Below, piece by piece: positions 18,185-26,683 of a stretch of DNA of 64,000 nt; the first letter of the stretch is position 1, and every line of letters starts with the position of its first letter. This stretch comes from SVEL01 sp017381055 (GTDB lineage Bacteria > Bacillota > Clostridia > Lachnospirales > Lachnospiraceae). Under the pieces are notes generated by a model that ran no database searches, was not told where the DNA came from, and saw only the letters and a program-made list of their open reading frames with translations. The stretch lies in the NCBI GenBank assembly GCA_036307185.1, contig JAXJYC010000039.1:1-64000 (forward strand), written 5' to 3'. The position numbers were made by a program, and so were the translations under genes.

Positions 18185-18257
18185 GCTGGCATGGCACAGT
18201 AGGTAGCGCACCTCATTGGTAGTGAGGAGGTCACGGGTTCGATTCCCGTTGCTAGCT
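18185..18257 (+). tRNA. tRNA-Thr, anticodon GGT
   Basis: 73 bases fold as a complete cloverleaf: acceptor GCTGGCA/TGCTAGC with one G-T pair, anticodon stem CCTCA/TGAGG around the loop TTGGTAG (anticodon GGT), T stem ACGGG/CCCGT with loop TTCGATT, discriminator T. The D stem GCAC/GCGC has one A-C mismatch. CCA is not encoded. Confidence 0.96.
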
Positions 18258-18269
18258 TAAGAACAAAAG

Positions 18270-18306
18270 GCTTGAAATCTTTATTATAAAGACTTCAAGC
18301 TTTTTT
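18270..18306 (+). terminator. Terminator of tRNA-Thr
   Basis: The stem GCTTGAA/TTCAAGC, extended by ATCTTT/AAAGAC, is followed by six T. Confidence 0.9.
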
Positions 18307-18393
18307 ATTATATATTTCACCCATTCTCCTATTGACTTTATCACTTCCCCCCATTAAACTATCATTATACATTTTATAAAAGGGGGCCCTAAA

Positions 18394-19392
18394 ATGGACA
18401 ATCAAAATCAAAATCCATATAGTAACAACAACTACTATGGTAATAACGGAAACTATAACGGTTACAACCAGAATTATAATAACAATATGAATTATAATCA
18501 GGGTTATAATCAAAACTACAATAACAATATGAACTATAATCAAGGTTACAACCAAAACTACAACAACAATATGAACTATAATCAAGGTTACAACCAAGAC
18601 TACAATAACAATATGAATTATAATCAAGGTTATAATCAAAACTACAATAACAACAACTTCAACAATATGAATCCTAACGCTGGTTATTATCAGGATTACA
18701 ATGTAGGTTCTCCACAGCCAATGACTAGTAAGCAGCTTAAGTACCTTACAATTCCAGAAGTTGTTTCAAGATCATTTTTATTTATGTTTGCAGCTTTACT
18801 TATTACAGCTTTTGCTGCTTTCACTACTAGTTTTTCTACAGCAATAAGCCTTCTTTCTGGCGGTACTTTCTATGTACTTCTTTTCGTAGAGATTGCTATT
18901 GTTTTAGTATCAAACTACGCGATTCGTAAGAACAATGTTATCTTAGCTGGTATATTGTATGCTGCATATTCTTACCTAACTGGTATGATTATGTCGGTAA
19001 TATTCCTCGTATATAGTATGTCATCAATTGCTACTGTTTTCCTTGTAACAGCACTTATCTTTGCTATTATGGCTGTTTACGGAATGGTTACAAAGAAAGA
19101 TCTTTCATCTGTTGGAAGCTTATGCTTTATGGGTCTTCTTGGAATCATCATCGCTGGCTTAGTTAATCTTATTCTCATGAACACTATATTAGATACAGTA
19201 ATTTGTTGCGTAGGTGTTCTTATATTCGTTGGTCTTACAGCTTACGATGTACAGAAAATCAAGAATCGTGCCAATTCAGCAACTAACGAATCTGTTACAG
19301 CTTTAGCATTATTTGGCGGCTTTGAATTATACTTAGATTTTGTTAATTTATTCTTAAAACTTTTAAGACTTTTTGGCAGCAGCAGAGATTAA
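18394..19392 (+). CDS. BI-1/YccA-family membrane protein with Asn/Tyr/Gln-rich repeat tail
   Basis: 332 residues in two parts. Residues 1-100 are almost only N, Y, Q, G and M, built from a 14-residue unit (NYNNNMNYNQGYNQ) repeated about four times. Residues 115-332 have seven hydrophobic segments and the Bax-inhibitor-1 hallmarks VVSRSFLFMFAALLITAF, TAYDVQKIKNRA and ELYLDFVNLFLKLLRLFG. BI-1 proteins are multi-pass membrane proteins, some acting as pH-sensitive calcium leak channels; bacterial roles are unclear. Start ATG has GGGGG upstream. It stands alone between the tRNA and its own terminator. Confidence 0.9.
   Translation: MDNQNQNPYSNNNYYGNNGNYNGYNQNYNNNMNYNQGYNQNYNNNMNYNQGYNQNYNNNMNYNQGYNQDYNNNMNYNQGYNQNYNNNNFNNMNPNAGYYQDYNVGSPQPMTSKQLKYLTIPEVVSRSFLFMFAALLITAFAAFTTSFSTAISLLSGGTFYVLLFVEIAIVLVSNYAIRKNNVILAGILYAAYSYLTGMIMSVIFLVYSMSSIATVFLVTALIFAIMAVYGMVTKKDLSSVGSLCFMGLLGIIIAGLVNLILMNTILDTVICCVGVLIFVGLTAYDVQKIKNRANSATNESVTALALFGGFELYLDFVNLFLKLLRLFGSSRD
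18475..18655 (+). repeat. Tandem 42-bp coding repeat
   Basis: About four in-frame copies of a 42-base unit encoding NYNNNMNYNQGYNQ. Copies differ by synonymous changes and one N to D change (start of the fourth copy). Such arrays vary in number by slippage. Confidence 0.9.
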
Positions 19393-19438
19393 TTATTATC
19401 TAAGCATAAATCAATTTTAATTAAAAGAAATCGCAATA

Positions 19439-19470
19439 AGCCCTGTTCACAAGAACAGGGCTCATTTTTT
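19439..19470 (+). terminator. Terminator of the BI-1 gene
   Basis: A perfect 10-bp stem AGCCCTGTTC/GAACAGGGCT with a 4-base loop, then a T-run. Confidence 0.92.
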
Positions 19471-19580
19471 CCATTCATATACAATTAATAATAACTTTAT
19501 ATCAAGAATTAAATAATAAATAAACTCAATATAAACACTATAATCAAGCTAAAAATACTCATAGATGCCATCTACATCAC

Positions 19581-20027
19581 CTACTTTCTTCCTGTAGAGC
19601 CAAATCCACCTTCGCCTCTTACTGTATCCTCAAGCTCGTCCACCTGATTAAATGCTGCTACAATATAAGGTGTAATAACAAGCTGTGCAATTCTTTCTCC
19701 TGATTCCACTAATACAGCTTCATTGCTATGATTATGAAGAGCTACCATTATCTCACCTCTGTAATCAGAATCAATAACACCTACCTTATTTGCTGGAGCT
19801 AAGCCCTTCTTACACGCAAGTCCACTTCTAGCATAGATAAGTCCTGCATATCCTACTGGAACTTCCATAGCTAAACCTGTTTTAATAAAAGCTGTTTCAC
19901 CTGGATTGATTGTTACTGCTTCATCCATACAAGCATATAAATCAGCTCCCGCTGCATACTCAGTTCCGTATGTAGGTATTACTGCATTCTCATTTAATTT
20001 CTTAATATTAACATCAAATTTTGTCAT
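19581..20027 (-). CDS. dut: dUTP diphosphatase
   Basis: Hydrolyses dUTP to dUMP and PPi, keeping uracil out of DNA and supplying thymidylate synthesis. The 148-residue trimeric-type enzyme shows the family motifs: AGADLYACMD, YARSGLACKKGL, GVIDSDYRGEI, GERIAQLVI and the C-terminal P-loop-like GGFGSTGRK. Start ATG 20027 has AAGGAAGG upstream. It follows nrdG on the same strand, both serving the dNTP pool. Confidence 0.96.
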   Translation of the reverse strand: MTKFDVNIKKLNENAVIPTYGTEYAAGADLYACMDEAVTINPGETAFIKTGLAMEVPVGYAGLIYARSGLACKKGLAPANKVGVIDSDYRGEIMVALHNHSNEAVLVESGERIAQLVITPYIVAAFNQVDELEDTVRGEGGFGSTGRK

Positions 20028-20093
20028 AATATTTCCTTCCTTCTTCTCATTTAATGCCCAAATATAAGTCTACATAATTTTGTAAACTATTGA

Positions 20094-20627
20094 TTATCTC
20101 TGGCTTTTCTCATCCCAAAGAACTACCTCACCCTTTTCTAAGGATTCCTTAACCATTATAATTCTCTGATTTGACGAACCTCTAAATCTTATAGATAAAT
20201 CTTTAAGTTCCTCCACAAATTTACCATCCACAAGTACATCTATATAAGACATAAGTTCTCTTGTTTCTTCATATTCATCAAACATTCTACCAACTACATC
20301 TTTTTCAAAATCATAACCAGTAAAGCACCAAATAGACTTATCTGGGCACTTTTCTCTTAGCTGGCGAAGTAATGGTAATAACCCTTGCTGATTAACATGT
20401 TCAAGAGGTTCTCCACCTAATATAGTTAATCCTGAGATATACGCACCACTTACATATTCAATTATATAATCTATCTCATTCTGAGTAAATGGTTCTCCAT
20501 AATTAAAATCCCATGCTTCCTTATTAAAGCAACCTTTGCATCCGTGAGTACAACCACTGACAAACAAAGACATTCTAACACCTGGTCCATTGGCCACATC
20601 CATTATCTTTATAGAAGCGTAGTTCAT
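20094..20627 (-). CDS. nrdG: Anaerobic ribonucleotide reductase activating protein
   Basis: Radical SAM enzyme that installs the glycyl radical on NrdD. The cluster motif CTHGCKGCF (CxxxCxxC) is near residue 26, and GGEPLE follows near 95. Start chosen at ATG 20627 (MNYASIKIMD, 177 aa), with GGAGG upstream; an in-frame TTG further up is less likely. It lies 73 bases after nrdD, across a hairpin. Confidence 0.95.
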   Translation of the reverse strand: MNYASIKIMDVANGPGVRMSLFVSGCTHGCKGCFNKEAWDFNYGEPFTQNEIDYIIEYVSGAYISGLTILGGEPLEHVNQQGLLPLLRQLREKCPDKSIWCFTGYDFEKDVVGRMFDEYEETRELMSYIDVLVDGKFVEELKDLSIRFRGSSNQRIIMVKESLEKGEVVLWDEKSQR

Positions 20628-20647
20628 AGTTTCCTCCAAATTCTACT

Positions 20648-20676
20648 AAAATTCGCCGACCGCAATGGTCGGCGAA
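20648..20676 (-). terminator. Hairpin between nrdD and nrdG, possible attenuator
   Basis: A perfect 10-bp stem TTCGCCGACC/GGTCGGCGAA with a 5-base loop is followed on the - strand by TTTTAG. The short T-run suggests partial termination or mRNA processing that would lower nrdG relative to nrdD. Confidence 0.6.
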
Positions 20677-20700
20677 CCAGTTAACATAATTTAAAAACTT

Positions 20701-22827
20701 CTAGCAATGAAGCACTCTTGCCTTAATTTCCTTAGTCTTACCAACATTCCAGAAATTCTCACCAAGGTATCCACAAGTTCTTCTTGTAACATTCATCTTG
20801 TCCTGATCCTTGTTGTGACACTGTGGGCACTCCCACTCCATCTTATCATTAATCTCAATTTCTCCGTCATATCCACATACATGACAGTAATCTGACTTTG
20901 TATTGAACTCAGCATACTGAATATTCTCATAGATAAACTTAACGATTTCTTCAAGTGCTGTAAGATTATGGCGCATATTTGGAATCTCTACATATGATAT
21001 AGCACCACCAGATGAAATAGTCTGGAACTGGCTCTCAAATGTGAACTTGCTGAACGCATCAATCTTCTCTCTTACATCTACATGATACGAGTTTGTATAA
21101 TATCCCTTATCTGTAACATCCTCAATAACACCAAAACGCTCTCTATCGATTCTTGCAAATCTATAGCAAAGACTCTCTGCTGGTGTACCATAAAGACCAA
21201 ATCCGATACCTGTAATTCTCTTCCATGTATCTGTAGCCTCACGAAGTCTTGTCATAACCTTAAGGGCAAATTCTGTACCCTTTGGATCTGTATGACTAAC
21301 ACCTGTCATAAGCTTTGTAACTTCATATAAACCAATATATCCAAGAGATATTGTTGAATATCCATCATGAAGAAGTCTATCAATCTTCTCACCCTGCTTA
21401 AGTCTAGCAATCGCACCATGTTGCCAATGAATTGGGCTAACATTTGAAAGAGTTCCCTCTAATGCATGATGTCTGCACATAAGAGCTTCGAAGCAAATTG
21501 AAAGTCTCTCTTCCATAAGCTGCCAGAATAATTCTTCATTGCCCTTTGCGATAATACCCATCTGTGGAAGGTTAAGTGATACAACACCCTGGTTAAATCT
21601 TCCTTCCCACTTATATTCGCCATTAGCATCCTGCCATGTACTTAGGAAACTTCTACATCCCATACAAGAGAATACATTACCTTCATAATTTTCTCTCATC
21701 TTCTTAGCTGAAATATAATCTGGGTAAAGTCTCTTAGATGAACACTCTACAGCAATCTTTGTAAGATAATCATACTTACCACCCTTTAAACAGTTACATT
21801 CGTCAAGAACGTAAATAAGCTTAGGGAATGCAGGTGTTACATATACACCCATCTCATTCTTAATTCCCTCAATTCTCTGCTTAAGGATTTCTTCTATAAT
21901 CATAGCTACTTCCTTCTCGTACTCGTAGCCTTCTTCAATCTGCATAAATACAGTAACGAATGGAGACTGTCCATTTGTTGTCATAAGAGTGTTAATCTGA
22001 TACTGCATAGTCTGCACACCTGACTTAAGCTCATCATTTACACGGTCATTTACTAATTCTTCAATAACCTCATCTGGCATCTTGCCACCATAAACCTCTT
22101 TATAATGACTTCTATACTTATCTGCACTCTTTCTTAAGTACTTTCCTAAATGTCTTATATCTACTGACTGTCCACCATACTGGCTACTTGCAACAGCTGA
22201 AATAATCTGTGTCATAACTGTACATGCTACCTGGAAGCTCTTTGGACTCTCAATAAGCTTTCCATTCATAACTGTACCATTATCAAGCATATCTCCAATA
22301 TTTATAAGACAACAGTTAAAAATACTCTGAAGGAAATAATCTGCATCATGGAAGTGAAGTACACCCTGCTCATGAGCTCTAGAAATCTTCTCTGGTAAAA
22401 GAACTCTCTTTGTTAAATCCTTAGATACCTCACCAGCGATTAAGTCTCTCTGTGTAGATGCTACGATAGCATTTTTATTAGAGTTTTCCTCCATTACATC
22501 CTTATTACTATTCTTGATAAGGCTCATAATAGAATCATCTGTTGTATTCGCCTTACGAACAAGCTCTCTTGTATATCTATACTTAATGTAAGCTTTTGCA
22601 AGGGCGAACTTCTTTTCAGCCATAATCTTCTGCTCGATTATATCCTGAATATCCTCTACATGCATTGTCTTAAGTCCTCTTGACTCAATAGATGCTACAA
22701 TGTTATAGATTTTGTCTTCGCTAATTCTTTCTCCTGGATCAACACCCTCGTTTGCCTTCTCGATGGCTATAGCGATTTTATTGCGATCATATTCAACTTC
22801 GCGGCCATCTCTCTTAATAACCTTCAT
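20701..22827 (-). CDS. nrdD: Anaerobic ribonucleoside-triphosphate reductase
   Basis: Reduces NTPs to dNTPs without oxygen. 708 residues: an N-terminal ATP cone (IKRDGREVEYDRNKI) for allosteric control, the glycyl-radical barrel, a zinc site formed by CHVCGYDG and CPQCHNK, and the radical glycine in RRTCGYLGE near the C-terminus. Full length. Downstream partner nrdG activates it. Upstream lie a promoter and an NrdR box. Confidence 0.97.
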   Translation of the reverse strand: MKVIKRDGREVEYDRNKIAIAIEKANEGVDPGERISEDKIYNIVASIESRGLKTMHVEDIQDIIEQKIMAEKKFALAKAYIKYRYTRELVRKANTTDDSIMSLIKNSNKDVMEENSNKNAIVASTQRDLIAGEVSKDLTKRVLLPEKISRAHEQGVLHFHDADYFLQSIFNCCLINIGDMLDNGTVMNGKLIESPKSFQVACTVMTQIISAVASSQYGGQSVDIRHLGKYLRKSADKYRSHYKEVYGGKMPDEVIEELVNDRVNDELKSGVQTMQYQINTLMTTNGQSPFVTVFMQIEEGYEYEKEVAMIIEEILKQRIEGIKNEMGVYVTPAFPKLIYVLDECNCLKGGKYDYLTKIAVECSSKRLYPDYISAKKMRENYEGNVFSCMGCRSFLSTWQDANGEYKWEGRFNQGVVSLNLPQMGIIAKGNEELFWQLMEERLSICFEALMCRHHALEGTLSNVSPIHWQHGAIARLKQGEKIDRLLHDGYSTISLGYIGLYEVTKLMTGVSHTDPKGTEFALKVMTRLREATDTWKRITGIGFGLYGTPAESLCYRFARIDRERFGVIEDVTDKGYYTNSYHVDVREKIDAFSKFTFESQFQTISSGGAISYVEIPNMRHNLTALEEIVKFIYENIQYAEFNTKSDYCHVCGYDGEIEINDKMEWECPQCHNKDQDKMNVTRRTCGYLGENFWNVGKTKEIKARVLHC

Positions 22828-22992
22828 TACTCTTCTCCTTCTTTCGGTTGTTAATATATATTCATGCTTCTTATGTTATATATTATCAGTCAATGAAATT
22901 TAACCTTTCTTCCGGCTCATTTCACCACGCTACAAATTATAGCACTCCAAAACGTATTTGTCTACCAAATATACTAATGTTTTTATTTTGAA

Positions 22993-23008
22993 ACACAAGA
23001 TATTGTGG
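22993..23008. promoter_or_regulatory. NrdR box upstream of nrdD
   Basis: ACACAAGATATTGTGG matches the palindromic NrdR consensus at 14 of 16 positions. It lies about 20-35 bases after the predicted start site, a repressing position. A much weaker partner is near 22962-22977, 15 bases away. Confidence 0.65.
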
Positions 23009-23034
23009 TTTGATCACTTTTCAAAGAAACCCTT

Positions 23035-23062
23035 ATTTTATAAGGATTAGAGCATTTGTCAA
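23035..23062 (-). promoter_or_regulatory. Promoter of nrdD-nrdG
   Basis: On the - strand TTGACA (23062-23057), a 16-base spacer, then TAAAAT (23040-23035). Confidence 0.65.
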
Positions 23063-23113
23063 GTACTTTTATACATATTTTTTTAGTTCTTTTTTACCAT
23101 ATTAGTTTATTTT

Positions 23114-24277
23114 TTAACACAAGATATAGGATGACATTACCATATTACTAACATCCATCCCAAGGTCTGTAAGCCTTATATTTTCGCCATTTTGCACTAA
23201 CAAACCATCTCGAATATGTTTTTTTGTTATACTACCATATATTGTGTTAAAGTCTTCACAAAATTCTTCTTCAAATTTTTTGACAGAAACACCTTCTACC
23301 ATACGCAGCCCCAAAAACATAAATTCAGCCATTTTATCTTCTTTTGTAAGCACCTCTGTTTCTGCCTCTTCCTCACATGAATTAGGTTTTTCTTCTATGT
23401 GTATATACTCTTGTATATCACTTATGTTTTTCATACGTACACCATCCATACAAGATGCCGCACCTATGCCTACTCCTATATAATCCTCTCTTTTCCAGTA
23501 TGCCACATTATGCCTACACTCATATCCCTTCTTAGCATAATTAGATATCTCATATCTATAATATCCATTTTCTTCCAAGATTCTCTTGCTCTCATAATAC
23601 ATATTCCTCTCTGTATCTTCATCTGGAAGCCCTGTACTTTTACCTTCTCTCTCAAGATTTTCTATTGTTTCATACAGACATGTCCCTTCCTCTAATATAA
23701 GACTATACGCAGATATATGCTCAGGACCAAGCCCTATAACCTTGCACAAGGTATTCTTATAAGAATCTAATGTTTGGTTTGGCAATGCACTCATTAAGTC
23801 AATATTTATATTATCAAAGCCAACTTCTCTAGCTTTACTATATACCTCTAAAAAATCATCATAAGTATGTATTCTACCTATACTTTTTAATTCCTCATCA
23901 TTAGCTGATTGCAATCCTATACTTATACGATTAATACCTATTTCTTTATATTTCTTTAACTTTTCTTCATTGGCAGTACCTGGATTACATTCAATAGTTA
24001 TTTCGGCATTCTCTTCTATTTCAAATGAATCCTTTAATTTATTCATAATTTCTTCTATATATATTCCTTCTAATATAGAAGGTGTTCCTCCACCAAAAAA
24101 GATAGATGCTACTGAATTATTAACACCCTTTCTTCCGTACTTTCCTCCATGATACTCTATCTCATTAATAAGAGCTTTCACATATTTATCTATAGTTTCT
24201 TTATCTGATGGTCCAGACAAAAAATCACAATAATAGCATTTCCTTATACAAAAGGGTATATGTATGTAAATAACCAT
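23114..24277 (-). CDS. hemW: HemW-like radical SAM protein (coproporphyrinogen oxidase family)
   Basis: 387 residues beginning MVIYIHIPFCIRKCYYCDF, the CxxxCxxC radical SAM motif with the IHIPFC lead-in of this family. GGGTPS and SIGLQSANDEELK follow. HemW proteins are now seen as heme chaperones rather than true oxidases; this short form lacks the N-terminal extension of HemN. AAGGAG precedes the ATG. It is the last gene of the long operon starting with DUF815, directly after spoIIP. Confidence 0.9.
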   Translation of the reverse strand: MVIYIHIPFCIRKCYYCDFLSGPSDKETIDKYVKALINEIEYHGGKYGRKGVNNSVASIFFGGGTPSILEGIYIEEIMNKLKDSFEIEENAEITIECNPGTANEEKLKKYKEIGINRISIGLQSANDEELKSIGRIHTYDDFLEVYSKAREVGFDNINIDLMSALPNQTLDSYKNTLCKVIGLGPEHISAYSLILEEGTCLYETIENLEREGKSTGLPDEDTERNMYYESKRILEENGYYRYEISNYAKKGYECRHNVAYWKREDYIGVGIGAASCMDGVRMKNISDIQEYIHIEEKPNSCEEEAETEVLTKEDKMAEFMFLGLRMVEGVSVKKFEEEFCEDFNTIYGSITKKHIRDGLLVQNGENIRLTDLGMDVSNMVMSSYILC

Positions 24278-24311
24278 AGGTTTTCTCTCCTTCTAATCTT
24301 TGGTTCTATTA

Positions 24312-25595
24312 TTATTTTATTACTCTATGCAAAATCTCAGCTAATACCTCCATGGAATTCAATTCCTCCTGTAATGTATTATTCTGAGCTCCAGCTTCAA
24401 CCAAAACAGACTTCGGCCTTAAATGTTGATTATACTGATATGCATCAATATAATTCTTTCTTGTATATTCAGGATAACACTCCATCGCCGCAAGCTTTAA
24501 TTGAAAACTGAATGCCAAATTATCCTTCTTATATCTATTATATAGATAATCTATATCCCCTGACGCACTACTCCTACTTACTCCATTAAAAAACATTATT
24601 TTAGCCACTTCTTTTCCATCTACTGTTGTAACTAGCTTATCAGCGCCTTCCTTTAATCCATCCCTATGAAGATCTATCACTACTTCTATTGTAGGGTTAT
24701 CCTCTAGAATCTGTGTTATAGTCTGTTCCGCATAAGTATAAGCTTTTGATCTATCAAGTACTCCATCCTTAATATCAAATTCTTCTTTACAATGTATTAC
24801 ATTATATCCGTATTCCTCTGACAAAAGCTTGCACAGATAATCACCAACGCCAACTATATTTGTTTCAGGCTTTCCTTTCACAGAATCTACAAATCCCTCT
24901 TGAGAATGGGTGTGATATACAAGAATTTGTGGCTTAGAATTATCCTGCTTCAATGTCATATCTTTTCCTAACATCTCGCTTCCATTTAGCTCTTCTTCTA
25001 GCACTTTTGCTCTTGCTGGAACCACATACAACTTACTCATGAGAAAACTAAAATCCGTTAATTGCTCCGTTGTATATCTTATACCCTCCTTAGAAACCGC
25101 AGGTGGTGTATAATCTTTCAAACCATCTCCAATAACAGTTTCTGCAGCTTCCTTATTTGCTGATATATCACTTCCATCTACTTCATTCTCTTTGCTAGAA
25201 TCGTCGTCTTTCCCACTCACTAGCATTGTATCATCATTATGCCCATAAGTATATGAAGGATCCGAAAAAACAACCTGAATTTTCATATTTTCTTCTTCCA
25301 TATATAAGTATAAATTACTATTTCTATTTATAATAGTAGTAATACTTTTATCTTTTCTAGATATATTTTCATATTTTTTTATACTATATCCATCTAACAA
25401 TGCCAACTTATACATCTTCAATAATACTTCTTCGCATTTCTTAGCAACTATATTTTTGTAATTTACAACTTTATCCATTTTAAAACATATATTTGTCACT
25501 ATCTTAATCACTATTAGCCCTATAATTACTATCCACATTCTTACAATATGCTTATTTTTCTTTCGTCCCCTATTCCTAATTACTCGTAAATACAT
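24312..25595 (-). CDS. spoIIP: Stage II sporulation protein P
   Basis: Peptidoglycan amidase/endopeptidase that, with SpoIID and SpoIIM, drives engulfment of the forespore. 427 residues: N-terminal basic stretch and one membrane anchor (about 22-40), a variable linker, and the SpoIIP domain with VYHTHSQEGF, VGVGDYLCKLL and VIDLHRDGL, whose His and acidic residues bind zinc. It follows gpr by 59 bases, the same gpr-spoIIP order as in Bacillus. Confidence 0.95.
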   Translation of the reverse strand: MYLRVIRNRGRKKNKHIVRMWIVIIGLIVIKIVTNICFKMDKVVNYKNIVAKKCEEVLLKMYKLALLDGYSIKKYENISRKDKSITTIINRNSNLYLYMEEENMKIQVVFSDPSYTYGHNDDTMLVSGKDDDSSKENEVDGSDISANKEAAETVIGDGLKDYTPPAVSKEGIRYTTEQLTDFSFLMSKLYVVPARAKVLEEELNGSEMLGKDMTLKQDNSKPQILVYHTHSQEGFVDSVKGKPETNIVGVGDYLCKLLSEEYGYNVIHCKEEFDIKDGVLDRSKAYTYAEQTITQILEDNPTIEVVIDLHRDGLKEGADKLVTTVDGKEVAKIMFFNGVSRSSASGDIDYLYNRYKKDNLAFSFQLKLAAMECYPEYTRKNYIDAYQYNQHLRPKSVLVEAGAQNNTLQEELNSMEVLAEILHRVIK

Positions 25596-25654
25596 AAGGC
25601 TTCCTCCATATTATTTCTATCTATAACATATGAAAGACAGCCTCTTTTAATTCC

Positions 25655-26626
25655 TTAGCTTAATGAAAAAACAAGATTAATACCATAAGCTACTGTTTCT
25701 GACATAAACCTTATACTCTCATCAATATCCTTTGGCGTGACAAACATATCTGCCACTCTAGGTTCTAATAACTCTCTTACCAACTTATGCTTTTCCGTAT
25801 CATTAAAGGATTTTAATACCTCAAAGCCTCCATTTCCTTTCATATCTGGTAGTTCTGAAAGCACCTTAATTATTTCATCCATAGTATCACTTACGATAGT
25901 AGCTGCATGAATAACCGTAGGAATACCTATAGCAATCACCGGAACACCTAAATTTTCCTTATCTATACCCTTTCTATGGTTTCCTATACCTGCACCTGGA
26001 TTTATGCCCGTATCAGCCAATTGAATAGTACTACTAAGTCTCTTAGTACTGCCTGCTGCCAGAGCGTCAACACAAATCACCACGTCAGGTTTAATCTGTT
26101 TAGCTATCCCCTCCACCATTTCTGCTGACTCCATTCCAGATTGTGCCATAACTCCTGGAATCATAGCCGATATTCCTTTACTTTTACCATGATTATTCTT
26201 AAGCATAAAAATATGCCTTGTAACATCTAAATTTGCTATAACATATGGTCCTAAGGCATCAGGGGTAACATCCTTGTTTCCCAATCCCACTACAAGCACA
26301 GACAATTCCTTTATTTCTTCCTTCTTCCTAACAGGTAGCATATAAAACAACTCCCTAGCAAGAACCTTACCTAACTGTTTTTTTCTATCTGAATCATAAT
26401 CCTTATAGTCAAATTCTATAGCTTCTATGGTCACATATTTCCCCATAGGTTTTCCCATAATTTTAGCGCCTTTAGGGCTTACAATTTCCACCTTTGTAAG
26501 CTTTACTCCATACCTTTCATCATACTTTTCGTAAACCTTAACACCGGAAATCTCCGTATCATCACCCTGAAAGCGCTCTTTATTTTCCACAGCTAAATCT
26601 GTGTGAATATTAAATTTATCAACCAT
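25655..26626 (-). CDS. gpr: Germination protease
   Basis: Aspartic-type protease that degrades small acid-soluble proteins during germination; made in the forespore as an inactive zymogen. 323 residues starting MVDKFNIHTDLAVE, with VVGLGNKDVTPDALGP near 115 and VCVDALAAGS near 190. Start ATG 26626 has GGGG six bases upstream; an upstream in-frame GTG overlaps the ribosome site. A sigma-G-type promoter lies 24-53 bases before the start. Confidence 0.95.
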   Translation of the reverse strand: MVDKFNIHTDLAVENKERFQGDDTEISGVKVYEKYDERYGVKLTKVEIVSPKGAKIMGKPMGKYVTIEAIEFDYKDYDSDRKKQLGKVLARELFYMLPVRKKEEIKELSVLVVGLGNKDVTPDALGPYVIANLDVTRHIFMLKNNHGKSKGISAMIPGVMAQSGMESAEMVEGIAKQIKPDVVICVDALAAGSTKRLSSTIQLADTGINPGAGIGNHRKGIDKENLGVPVIAIGIPTVIHAATIVSDTMDEIIKVLSELPDMKGNGGFEVLKSFNDTEKHKLVRELLEPRVADMFVTPKDIDESIRFMSETVAYGINLVFSLS

Positions 26627-26649
26627 ACCTTTCACCCCTCTTTTTTACT

Positions 26650-26679
26650 TAGGATGAACAGATATCTATTAATTTATTC
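26650..26679 (-). promoter_or_regulatory. Sigma-G-type promoter of gpr
   Basis: On the - strand GAATAA (26679-26674), exactly 17 bases, then CATCCTA (26656-26650). This fits the forespore sigma-G pattern (GHATR, CATnnTA). It would let gpr-spoIIP be expressed apart from the upstream housekeeping genes. Confidence 0.6.
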
Positions 26680-26683
26680 CTTA

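Noticed and set aside
18295..18639. Long antisense frame rich in Val/Ile opposite the BI-1 tail
   Set aside because: It is only the complement of the repetitive N/Y/Q coding repeats, and has no ribosome site.
18475..18655. CRISPR-like periodic repeat
   Set aside because: The 42-bp units are contiguous with no unique spacers and stay in frame; it is a protein repeat.
22962..22977. Second NrdR box
   Set aside because: Spacing is right, but only about half of the positions match the consensus.
23114..24277. True oxygen-independent coproporphyrinogen oxidase (HemN)
   Set aside because: It lacks the HemN N-terminal extension, and there are no other heme-synthesis genes nearby; HemW is the better name.
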